DNA of 11,447 nucleotides from Clostridiales bacterium. GTDB lineage: Bacteria; Bacillota; Clostridia; Christensenellales; Aristaeellaceae. Each line of letters starts with the position of its first letter. Within the stretch, counting starts at the first letter, position 1. The translations under genes and the position numbers were made by a program. The notes beneath the pieces were generated by a model. It did no database searches. It was not told the DNA's origin and was given only the letters and a program-made list of their open reading frames with translations. Shown here piece by piece: positions 1 to 5,831 of the stretch. Where the stretch lies: NCBI GenBank assembly GCA_004556985.1, contig SFFC01000077.1, positions 1 to 11,447 of the forward strand, written 5' to 3'.

Positions 1-1
1 C

Positions 2-91
2 GGGCCCATCTACCTGACCGTCCTCTTCCATACGCATGACGAAAACGGTGTGCGCCGGGACTATGGCTCCATGGCCGCAGCAATCGAATAA
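2..91 (+). CDS. 3' end of an unidentified protein gene (partial)
   Basis: The frame from base 2 is open to a TAA at 89-91 and reads as the last 29 residues of a protein, beginning GPIYLTVLFHTHDENG and ending SMAAAIE. No start lies in the window, so only the C-terminus is visible. A strong rho-independent terminator begins 26 bases after the stop, which supports this being the real end of a + strand gene or operon. The beta-strand-like IYLTVLF segment followed by a final helix would suit several enzyme folds, including serine hydrolases of the beta-lactamase type, but this is too short to assign and I do not recognise it. Confidence 0.5.
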   Translation, partial: GPIYLTVLFHTHDENGVRRDYGSMAAAIE

Positions 92-116
92 GCGACACAA
101 AGCTTTCCATACAAGC

Positions 117-148
117 AGGAGGGGCAGTCACCTGCCCCTCCTCTTTTC
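117..148 (+). terminator. Rho-independent terminator of the leftmost + strand gene
   Basis: A perfect 11-bp stem (117-127 with 132-142, AGGAGGGGCAG / CTGCCCCTCCT) closes a 4-base loop and is followed by CTTTTC. The T-run is on the + strand only, so it serves the gene ending at 91. The hairpin overlaps the last codons and stop of convergent yjdF. Confidence 0.85.
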
Positions 149-544
149 TTTCCGCTTTTGCTGTTTGAGCTCGAAAAGCCGCTCCTTCTGCGCCTCCCGC
201 TGCTCGCGGCTCTGCGTCCTGCGCTCGGTTTTCATGGCCTCGCGCCCCGCGGCAAGCGCCTGCTGCGACCGCGTGCCAATCCCCTCGCGCGCAAGACGCC
301 TGTCCGCGTCCCGCTTCGCGCGCTTGGGGCTGACCGCCCGCATCCTGGTTTCGGCCTCCACAGCCGGACTGAGTTTCAGATGATCGTATTCCCTGAGGAT
401 GAAGGCGAGGACGTCGACGTCCTTCGGCTCCGCGCCGAAGACCGTGCGGCAGGCGCAAAGCCGCCCCGCCTCCACGCGCTCCAACACGCCCACATAAAAC
501 GGATCCTCAAAAAACACAACCAGCGTCACAGAAATTCCGTCCAT
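128..544 (-). CDS. yjdF: YjdF family protein (DUF2992)
   Basis: This encodes a 138-residue protein of the YjdF/DUF2992 family, which is common in Firmicutes and whose biochemical role is unknown. The N-terminal part (about residues 5-55) carries the family pattern: a beta-rich VTLVVFFEDPFYVGVLE segment, then LCACRTVFGAEPKD (29-42) and a short helix. The rest is very basic and helical, with SPKRAKRDA near 72-80, SREQREAQKER near 112-122 and a KRKEKRRGR tail, as is typical of YjdF. The start at 544 is chosen because AAAGGAGGA lies just upstream and because family homology begins there; an in-frame ATG at 640 would translate the ribosome binding site itself. The gene has its own promoter and a structured leader that probably senses azaaromatic compounds. 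The stop codon lies in the loop of the convergent terminator. Confidence 0.88.
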   Translation of the reverse strand: MDGISVTLVVFFEDPFYVGVLERVEAGRLCACRTVFGAEPKDVDVLAFILREYDHLKLSPAVEAETRMRAVSPKRAKRDADRRLAREGIGTRSQQALAAGREAMKTERRTQSREQREAQKERLFELKQQKRKEKRRGR

Positions 545-550
545 CACGGT

Positions 551-686
551 TCCTCCTTTGAGCTTTTCTCCGCAAAGAAGGGACGACCAAGGAGGAGGGC
601 TACTTACGCCCGGGAGAGCCGGGCGCGCCCGGACTACCAACCGGACTGCGCAGCGGACAGACCGCGCGTTGTGTTTTTATCTTTGC
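551..686 (-). promoter_or_regulatory. Structured yjdF leader, probable yjdF (azaaromatic) riboswitch
   Basis: Between the promoter and yjdF lies a leader of about 140 nt with several helices. On the - strand these are a GCGCGG / CCGC(T)GC hairpin near its 5' end, two mutually exclusive GC hairpins (plus-strand 619-632 and 608-624), and a 9-bp hairpin (573-581 with 552-560) that buries the AAAGGAGGA ribosome binding site. The yjdF RNA motif is an established riboswitch class that binds diverse azaaromatic compounds and sits upstream of this gene family. I assign the class from gene identity, length and structure; I could not align the sequence to the family model. The buried ribosome binding site implies translational control. 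Confidence 0.65.
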
Positions 687-692
687 TCCCTG

Positions 693-721
693 AGCATACC
701 TGATTCGCCGCCCAAAAGCAA
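693..721 (-). promoter_or_regulatory. Promoter of yjdF
   Basis: On the - strand, TTGCTT (716-721) and TATGCT (693-698) are separated by exactly 17 bp. Transcription would begin near 686 and give the roughly 140-nt structured leader. Confidence 0.65.
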
Positions 722-754
722 TCCCTTCGGGCAAATCCACCGCCTCTTCCGGGC

Positions 755-786
755 AAAAAAGACGGCCAACCCCGAAAGGATGGCCG
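755..786 (-). terminator. Rho-independent terminator of the aminotransferase gene
   Basis: On the - strand, CGGCCA (781-786) pairs with TGGCCG (763-768), with further weak inner pairs, and is followed by TC and six T (755-760). It begins a few bases after the stop at 792. Confidence 0.85.
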
Positions 787-791
787 CCGGC

Positions 792-2057
792 TTATGGACA
801 TAAGCGGACAATTTTTCCCATGATGCTTTTCTTTAATGAATCATGGAATGTTTTCTCTCCCCTTCGGGGAGAGAAAAACCTTTTGTCGACAATGCGCACG
901 AGGTCGAGCACCGCGTCCGCCACATAGGCCGCGTTCTCCGTGCCGAGGGTTGAATACATCGGCAGCGAAATCTCGCTTTCGGAGAAGGCGTAGGCCTTCG
1001 GGTAGTCCTCCGGCTTGTAGCCAAAGCGCTTTGCGTAGGCACTCATCGTGTGCAGCGCGATGAAGTGGACGCTGACGCCGACATTGCGCGCCTTGAGCTC
1101 GTCGATAAAGCGGTCGCGAGAAATCGTCAGCCGCTCCGGCACGACGCGAAGCACGTAGAGATGGCGGCTGTGATGGCAGTAGTCTGGCGTCTTCTGCAGC
1201 CGGAGCTCGGGTACGCCCACAAAGGCCTCCTCGTAGACGCGAACGGCCTCAAAGCGGCGGCGCTGCATATCCTCCAGGCGGGCGAGCTGGGTCGTCGCCA
1301 GCGCCGCCTGAATGTCGAACATGTTGTACTTGTAGCCCGGCTCCTCGATGTCGTAGCGCCAGGAGCCCTCCTTGCCGTAGCGGTTCCAGGAGCCGGAGCT
1401 CATGCCGTGGCAGGAAAGCACGCGTGCCTTCGCCGCGATCGCGTCGTCGTCCGTCACCAGGGCGCCGCCCTCGCCGCAGGCGAGGTTCTTGGTCGCATAG
1501 AAGGAATAGGAGACGGCGTTGCGCGGATGATGGCCGATCAGCTCGCCGCCATAGCGCGTCTCGACCGCATGCGCCGCGTCCTCGGAGAGGAAAAGGTCGT
1601 GCTCGTCGCAGATTTTGGAGATGCGCCCCAGGTCGGCCGCCAGGCCGGAATAATGCACGGGCACGACCGCGCGGGTCTTCGGCGTGATGCGCCGCTCGAT
1701 CTCGTCGGGGTCGATCAGGCCCGTGTCGGGATCGATATCTGCGAACACGGGCGTTGCGCCGACATGCAGGATGGTATTGGCCGTGGAAGCGAAGGTCAGC
1801 GGCGTGGTAATGACCTCGTCCCCCGGGCCGACGCCCGCCGTCATCAGCGCCAGATGGAGCGCCGCCGTGCAGGAGTTGACCCCGATGCAATGCTTCGCTC
1901 CGACATATTCTGCAAAGCGCTTTTCAAACTCGAGGGTACGCGGCCCCTTCGCCCACCAGCCGGAACGCACGGCATCGCTGACCGCAGCGATCTCCGCATC
2001 GCTGATGTCGGGAATGCAAAACGGCATCCACGTCTCTCTCGTCTTGAATTCGCTCAT
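792..2057 (-). CDS. DegT/DnrJ/EryC1 family PLP-dependent sugar aminotransferase
   Basis: This is a 421-residue PLP enzyme of the DegT/DnrJ/EryC1/StrS family, which transfers an amino group to keto-sugar nucleotides used for surface polysaccharides or glycosylated products. The PLP-binding lysine is expected at K190 in SFYATKNLACGEGGA, the cofactor-ring aspartate at D160 in LSEDAAHA, and the N-terminal substrate and phosphate loops at VNSCTAALHLAL (60-71). GVSVHFIALH (327-336) and EISLPMYSTL (362-371) are the usual C-terminal landmarks. The start at 2057 is set by GGGAGGAA just upstream; an in-frame ATG at 2132 lies upstream of the -10 box, so it cannot be transcribed from this promoter. The last 30 or so residues, after LDLVRIV, exceed the usual family end and are partly encoded by a perfect hairpin. 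The gene stands alone, so the exact sugar substrate cannot be inferred. Confidence 0.9.
   Translation of the reverse strand: MSEFKTRETWMPFCIPDISDAEIAAVSDAVRSGWWAKGPRTLEFEKRFAEYVGAKHCIGVNSCTAALHLALMTAGVGPGDEVITTPLTFASTANTILHVGATPVFADIDPDTGLIDPDEIERRITPKTRAVVPVHYSGLAADLGRISKICDEHDLFLSEDAAHAVETRYGGELIGHHPRNAVSYSFYATKNLACGEGGALVTDDDAIAAKARVLSCHGMSSGSWNRYGKEGSWRYDIEEPGYKYNMFDIQAALATTQLARLEDMQRRRFEAVRVYEEAFVGVPELRLQKTPDYCHHSRHLYVLRVVPERLTISRDRFIDELKARNVGVSVHFIALHTMSAYAKRFGYKPEDYPKAYAFSESEISLPMYSTLGTENAAYVADAVLDLVRIVDKRFFSPRRGEKTFHDSLKKSIMGKIVRLCP
851..877. repeat. Perfect 12-bp inverted repeat inside the aminotransferase 3' end
   Basis: TTTTCTCTCCCC (851-862) pairs perfectly with GGGGAGAGAAAA (866-877) across a 3-base loop (alternatively a UUCG-type tetraloop). 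On the - strand it encodes about residues FFSPRRGEK of the extended C-terminus. It has no T-run within the gene and looks like a dispersed palindromic element captured by the reading frame. Confidence 0.7.
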
Positions 2058-2120
2058 TTTCTGTTCCTCCCGCCGGGTGTGCCGGATTGAAATAACGCAT
2101 TCGCCCGGCCCAATGGGATC

Positions 2121-2149
2121 ATTATAACACAATTCGCAGACTGCTTCAA
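2121..2149 (-). promoter_or_regulatory. Promoter of the aminotransferase gene
   Basis: On the - strand, TTGAAG (2144-2149), a 17-bp spacer and a perfect TATAAT (2121-2126) preceded by TGT form a strong extended -10 promoter. The leader is short, about 57 nt. Confidence 0.85.
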
Positions 2150-2398
2150 GCGCTCACAGATGTTGTCTGATAAATTGGCGCTCAAAAACAGACCGCCGGC
2201 CGCTTTTTGTTTTTCCGGCCGCAGGAAAACGCGCGGCCTCCCTTTCCTGCGGCTGCCAGCAGCCCTCCTCGTAATTATTGCGTGACAGTTTGTCAAGTTC
2301 AATGCCTTTCTCCCGTTTTTCTGCGGCATACCGTCCATTTTTCCCCCTCGCTTCAGGGCAATCTGCCCGAAAAAGCCGAAAAAAGCCGAAATTGGGGG
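2150..2398. other. Intergenic region between divergent promoters, with an inverted repeat
   Basis: No gene is visible between the - strand aminotransferase promoter and the + strand T-box promoter. The region contains an 11-bp perfect inverted repeat (GCCGCAGGAAA at 2218-2228, TTTCCTGCGGC at 2243-2253, loop 14), a CGGCCG palindrome on each side of a T-rich stretch just before it, and a tandem 10-bp repeat AAAAGCCGAA (2371-2380, 2381-2390) ending 8 bases before the T-box -35 box. None has a T-run that would make it a convincing terminator. Confidence 0.6.
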
Positions 2399-2427
2399 TT
2401 GACAATGCCAAAGGGCCGCGCTATAAT
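2399..2427 (+). promoter_or_regulatory. Promoter of the T-box-controlled transporter operon
   Basis: TTGACA (2399-2404) and TATAAT (2422-2427) with a 17-bp spacer match the sigma-A consensus perfectly. Transcription would start near 2434 and run directly into the T-box. A perfect promoter fits a system whose control is at transcription termination. Confidence 0.93.
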
Positions 2428-2433
2428 GCAACC

Positions 2434-2716
2434 AATCAAATACAAACCGATTGAGGAAAGAGAAGTAGAAGGTCATCTTCCTGTCACAGAGAGCCGCCGT
2501 TGCTGGGAGTGCGGTATAGGGGATCTTTCAAATGGGCTTTCCGAGGGCCTTGTCAAACGGGCATTCGCCTCAGTAGACGGGACGGGACGCAGACCCGTTA
2601 TCAGGCTGCACCGTATGTTGGTACGGGGTAAGCGGGCCGAATGGCCAAGATGAGTGGCACCACGGAAAGAGTTTTCCGCCTCATGTTCTTCAGGGAACAT
2701 GGGGCGTTTTCTTTTC
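2434..2716 (+). promoter_or_regulatory. T-box leader, tRNA-Trp type
   Basis: All the standard parts are visible. The Stem I base pairs GGAAAG (2455-2460) with CTTTCC (2537-2542). The specifier loop has AGTA on the 5' side (2464-2467), and the AGAGAG bulge is at 2488-2493. The distal hairpin is CCGC/GCGG (2494-2497, 2511-2514), and Stem III is CCGTA/TACGG (2611-2626). The antiterminator pairs ATGAG (2650-2654) with CTCAT (2680-2684) around the 7-base bulge TGGCACC (2655-2661). The best specifier is TGG (2533-2535), next to the basal stem and followed by a purine, which reads as tryptophan. The bulge begins TGGC, so it would pair with a tRNA ending GCCA, and bacterial tRNA-Trp has G73. Two independent positions therefore agree on Trp. 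Uncharged tRNA would stabilise the antiterminator and switch the transporter on. Confidence 0.9.
2678..2715 (+). terminator. T-box terminator hairpin
   Basis: GCCTCATGTTC (2678-2688) pairs over 11 bp, one of them a wobble, with GAACATGGGGC (2695-2705), followed by GTTTTCTTTT. Its 5' arm contains CTCAT, the strand also used by the antiterminator, so the two folds exclude each other. Confidence 0.88.
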
Positions 2717-2786
2717 CCCAGTCTCCCTCCGCTTCCCACGACTGGGCACAGCAAACCAAACGACCAATCTCAAGGAGGAACACATC

Positions 2787-3749
2787 ATGAAGCGTATCAT
2801 CGCCATCGCCGCCGCCATCGCTCTTCTCGCCGTCTCTACCATCGCCGCCGCAGAGGGCTACACCATCGGCATCGGTCAGTTCGCCCAGCACGGCTCGCTG
2901 GACAACTGCTACGAGGGCTTCGTCGCCGGCCTGGCTGAGGCGGGCCTCGTCGAAGGCGAAAACCTGACGATCGATCTTCAGAACGCGCAGGCCGACATGG
3001 GTATCACCCAGCAGATCGCCGCGCAGTTCGCCGCCGCCAAGGTCGACATGATGGTTGGCATCGCCACCCCGATGGCGCAGGCCTGCTATAATGCCGCCGA
3101 GGGCAAGCTGCCCGTCATCTTCACCGCCGTGACCGATCCGGTCGCCGCCGGCTTTGTCTCCGCGGACGGCACGCCCGCCGGCGAGGTGACCGGCACCTCC
3201 GACGCGCTGCCCATCGAGGCGCAGCTCGCGACCATCCGCGCCATGCTTCCCGACGCCGCGAAGATCGGCATCCTCTACACAACCAGCGAGGTCAACTCCC
3301 TCTCCGCGATCGAGGAATACAAGCAGCTCGCCCCGGCCTATGGCTTTGAGATCGTCGAGTCCGGCGTGAGCACAGCCGCCGACATCCCGCTGGCACTCGA
3401 CGCCCTGCTGCCCAAGGTCGACTGCCTCTCCAACCTGACCGACAACACCGTCGTCGCCGCCCTCGCGCTCGTGCTGGACAAGGCCAATGCCGCCGGCAAG
3501 CCTGTCTTCGGCTCCGAGATCGAGCAGGTCAAGCTGGGCTGCGTCGCCGCCGAGGGCCTTGACTACATCGCGCTCGGCCGCCAGACCGGCCTGATGGCCG
3601 CCAAGGTGCTCAAGGGCGAGGCGAAGGCCAGCGAAATCCCCTACGAGATCATCACCGAGCCGGGCCTGTACGTCAACAGCGCCGCGCTCGAGTCCTTCGG
3701 CATCGTCCTCTCCGACGAGCTCGCGGCCCGCGCGATCGAGGCCGAGTAA
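2787..3749 (+). CDS. trpX: ABC transporter substrate-binding protein, TrpX-like (PF04392 type)
   Basis: This is a 320-residue extracytoplasmic binding protein of the ABC_sub_bind family, whose TrpX members deliver tryptophan or related aromatic amino acids to a TrpYZ membrane complex. Residues 1-22 are a signal peptide (KR start, alanine-rich core, cleavage probably after AAA). Family landmarks are the GIGQFAQHGSLD strand (28-39), TGTSD (135-139), YTTSEVNS (164-171) and LTDNTV (217-222). AAGGAGGA seven bases upstream fixes the start. It is first in an operon with permease and ATPase, behind a tRNA-Trp T-box, which is the main evidence for the tryptophan assignment. Unusually for a Gram-positive binding protein, there is no lipobox cysteine after the signal core, so membrane anchoring is unclear. 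Confidence 0.88.
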   Translation: MKRIIAIAAAIALLAVSTIAAAEGYTIGIGQFAQHGSLDNCYEGFVAGLAEAGLVEGENLTIDLQNAQADMGITQQIAAQFAAAKVDMMVGIATPMAQACYNAAEGKLPVIFTAVTDPVAAGFVSADGTPAGEVTGTSDALPIEAQLATIRAMLPDAAKIGILYTTSEVNSLSAIEEYKQLAPAYGFEIVESGVSTAADIPLALDALLPKVDCLSNLTDNTVVAALALVLDKANAAGKPVFGSEIEQVKLGCVAAEGLDYIALGRQTGLMAAKVLKGEAKASEIPYEIITEPGLYVNSAALESFGIVLSDELAARAIEAE

Positions 3750-3764
3750 TTCCTCCTCCTCTTT

Positions 3765-3794
3765 CGGGAGCCCCTCCCCTGCGAAGGGCTCCCG
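3765..3794 (+). other. Intercistronic hairpin between binding-protein and permease genes
   Basis: CGGGAGCCC (3765-3773) pairs with GGGCTCCCG (3786-3794) across a 12-base loop, beginning 15 bases after the trpX stop. There is no T-run after it, so it is more likely an mRNA-stabilising structure or a partial terminator that raises binding-protein output than a full stop. The second operon has a hairpin in the same place. Confidence 0.65.
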
Positions 3795-3839
3795 CTTCGC
3801 CTGTCCCATGAAATATTCATCTCTTCGGAGGTTATCCGC

Positions 3840-4718
3840 ATGACGTTGCTGCTGAGCGTTCTCGAGCAGGGCCTGATCTACGCGATCCTCGCCCTGGGCG
3901 TGTACATCACCTTCAAGATCCTCGATTTCCCGGACATGTCCGTCGATTCGTCGTTCCCGCTGGGCGCGGCGGTCACGGCGCTGATGATCGCCGGCGGCTG
4001 CTCCCCGCTGCTGACGTTGCCGGTGTCGCTGCTCGCAGGCGCCGCAGCCGGCGCGCTGACGGGCTTCATCCATGTCCGCCTCAAGGTGCGCGATCTGCTC
4101 GCGGGCATCATCGTCATGACGGCCCTCTACTCCGTCAACCTGCATATCGCAGGCCGGGCGAATGTTCAGCTCTTCACCTTCAACACCATCTTCAAGAACG
4201 AGCGGATCGCCTCCCTCCCCGCGGGCCTACAGCCCTACGCACCGGTGCTCATCCTCGCCGCGATCACGCTCGTCGTCAAGCTGCTGATGGACGCTTACCT
4301 CGCCACGCGCTCCGGCTTCCTGCTGCGCGCGACGGGCGACAACCCGACGCTCGTCGCCACGCTCGCCCAGGACAGCGGCAAGGTCAAGATCCTCGGCCTG
4401 ATGATCGCCAACGCGCTCGTCTCGCTCTCCGGCTGCATCATGTGCCAGTATCAGCGCTACTTCGACATCTCGATGGGCACGGGCACGCTCGTGCTCGCCG
4501 TCGCCTCGGTCATCGTCGGCACGCAGCTGCTGCGTGGCCTGCGCTTCCTGCGCGCGACGACCGCCGTCATTCTGGGCTCTATCCTCTACAAGGGCTGCGT
4601 AGCGCTCGCGCTGAGCTTCGGCCTCTCGCCGTTCGACCTCAAGCTCGTCACGGCGGCTCTGCTGCTGCTCATTATCGTCTTCGGCGGAACCAGGAAGAAG
4701 GTGAAGCATCATGCTTGA
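3840..4718 (+). CDS. trpY: ABC transporter permease, TrpY-like (BPD_transp_2 type)
   Basis: This is a 292-residue integral membrane protein with about eight or nine hydrophobic segments, the channel subunit of the TrpXYZ importer. The start of the first helices, LALGVYITFKILDFPDMSVD (17-36), is characteristic of this branch of the branched-chain/ribose-type permeases. The cytoplasmic loop TRSGFLLRATGDNPTLVATL probably contacts the ATPase. GGAGG lies 10 bases before the ATG. The product ends in a basic tail, and its last 8 bases overlap the ATPase start (ATGCTTGA), which suggests translational coupling. Transport of tryptophan is inferred from the T-box rather than from this sequence. Confidence 0.87.
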   Translation: MTLLLSVLEQGLIYAILALGVYITFKILDFPDMSVDSSFPLGAAVTALMIAGGCSPLLTLPVSLLAGAAAGALTGFIHVRLKVRDLLAGIIVMTALYSVNLHIAGRANVQLFTFNTIFKNERIASLPAGLQPYAPVLILAAITLVVKLLMDAYLATRSGFLLRATGDNPTLVATLAQDSGKVKILGLMIANALVSLSGCIMCQYQRYFDISMGTGTLVLAVASVIVGTQLLRGLRFLRATTAVILGSILYKGCVALALSFGLSPFDLKLVTAALLLLIIVFGGTRKKVKHHA

Positions 4719-5484
4719 GGTGCGTGACATCGTCAAGATCTACCAAGGCGGCACGGTCAACGAGACCTGCCTCTTCAATGGCTTCTCTCTGACGATTCCC
4801 GACAGGCAGTTCGTCTGCGTCGTCGGCTCCAACGGCTCTGGCAAGACGTCGCTGCTCAACATCATCTGCGGCTCCATCCCCGTGGACGAAGGCCAGATTT
4901 TCATCGGCGGCGAGAACATCACCGCCATGCCCGAGCACAAGCGCCTTCGCCGCATCGGCCGCGTCTATCAGGATCCGGCGCGCGGCACATGCCCCTCCAT
5001 GACGATCCTTGAAAACATGTCGATGGCCGACAACAAGGGCAAGCCCTTCAACCTCCGCCCCTGCGTCAACCGCAAAAAGACGGAGCAGTATCGCGACATG
5101 CTCGCTCAGCTCGGTCTGGGGCTGGAAGACAAGATGGGCGTGCGTGTAGGCAGCCTCTCCGGCGGCCAGCGCCAGGCGATGGCCCTGCTGATGAGCACGA
5201 TGACGCCGATCGAATTTCTGATCCTCGACGAACATACGGCGGCGCTCGACCCCAAGACCGCCGAGGTCATCATGCAGCTCACCGGCAAAATCGTCGCCGA
5301 GAAGCAGCTGACCACGATCATGGTCACGCACAACCTCCGTTATGCCGTCGAATACGGCGACCGCCTGCTGATGATGCATCAGGGCAAAGCCGAGCTGGAT
5401 CTCTCCGGCGAGGCGCGCCGGGCGCTCAAGGTCGACGACCTGCTGCGCAGATTCAACGAGATCAGCGTAGAATGCGGAAACTGA
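4711..5484 (+). CDS. trpZ: ABC transporter ATP-binding protein, TrpZ-like
   Basis: This 257-residue ATPase powers the TrpXY importer from the cytoplasmic face. Walker A is GSNGSGKT (39-46), the Q-loop is VYQDP (85-89), the ABC signature is LSGGQ (149-153), Walker B with the catalytic glutamate is FLILDE (169-174), the D-loop is ALDP and the switch histidine is H207 in MVTHN. The residue after the catalytic glutamate is His (DEHTAALD) rather than the common Pro; the second operon's ATPase has the same change, so it looks like a subfamily trait. It is the last gene of the T-box operon. About 300 bases downstream there is a terminator-like hairpin, and an unexplained folded element lies between. 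Confidence 0.9.
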   Translation: MLEVRDIVKIYQGGTVNETCLFNGFSLTIPDRQFVCVVGSNGSGKTSLLNIICGSIPVDEGQIFIGGENITAMPEHKRLRRIGRVYQDPARGTCPSMTILENMSMADNKGKPFNLRPCVNRKKTEQYRDMLAQLGLGLEDKMGVRVGSLSGGQRQAMALLMSTMTPIEFLILDEHTAALDPKTAEVIMQLTGKIVAEKQLTTIMVTHNLRYAVEYGDRLLMMHQGKAELDLSGEARRALKVDDLLRRFNEISVECGN

Positions 5485-5503
5485 ACCCAATTCAAGCTTG
5501 GCT

Positions 5504-5680
5504 TTCTTCAGCGCGAAGCGAAGAAGGGCGTCTGAGGGGACCGAAGTCTGCCGCCGCCAATGGCGGAAACAGGCAGACGAAGCGTCGGGAATCGCAGGGA
5601 GCGCCGCAGCGCGACCATGCGAGTTCCCCGGACTAAATCCCTCAGGCAGGTTTAGGGCGGTAGCCCTAACGTCTTTCTTA
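5504..5680. other. Strongly folded multi-branch element between the convergent operons
   Basis: In + strand orientation this stretch folds into a branched structure. An outer stem (5521-5531 with 5669-5679, including G-U pairs) encloses a 7-bp stem CTGAGGG/CCCTCAG (5532-5538 with 5639-5645). That in turn encloses two compound hairpins: GTCTGCC/GGCAGAC (5546-5552, 5572-5578) capped by CCGCC/GGCGG, and GGGAATCGCA/TGCGA-TTCCC (5587-5596, 5618-5628) capped by GCGC/GCGC. A fifth hairpin TTAGGGC/GCCCTAA (5652-5669) sits beside them. An upstream hairpin (5502-5512 with 5518-5527) competes for the outer stem. No protein gene covers it. It could be a dispersed repeat or MITE-like element, a 3' UTR structure or a non-coding RNA. 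I do not recognise a named family. Confidence 0.6.
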
Positions 5681-5781
5681 TAGAATGAAAAAGGCAATTT
5701 CAGAGCAGGCTAAAAAGCGGCCTACGATTGAAACGGGTTGAATTTGCAAAGGAATAATCGAATTGCAGATGGGTATAAAGC

Positions 5782-5820
5782 GAGCCCGGAGCAGCTTTCC
5801 GCTCCGGGCTCACTTTGTAT
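5782..5820. terminator. Bidirectional terminator-like hairpin between the convergent operons
   Basis: GAGCCCGGAGC (5782-5792) pairs perfectly over 11 bp with GCTCCGGGCTC (5801-5811), loop 8. On the + strand it is followed by ACTTTGTATTTTCTTTT; on the - strand by the weaker GCTTTAT. It lies 21 bases beyond the stop of the - strand ATPase gene and can serve both operons. Confidence 0.75.
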
Positions 5821-5831
5821 TTTCTTTTATC

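Noticed and set aside
2058..2132. Upstream start for the aminotransferase
   Set aside because: The upstream ATG lies at or before the -10 box and transcription start, and a good ribosome binding site precedes the ATG at 2057.
2601..4145. Long - strand open frame of over 500 codons across the T-box, trpX and the start of trpY
   Set aside because: It is a mirror of trpX, covers the non-coding T-box, and encodes only a biased Gly/Asp/Arg-rich sequence.
5782..5831. Possible CRISPR or attachment-site repeat in the gap between the operons
   Set aside because: The repeats are inverted, not direct with spacers, and fit a terminator hairpin. No cas, integrase or tRNA gene is nearby.
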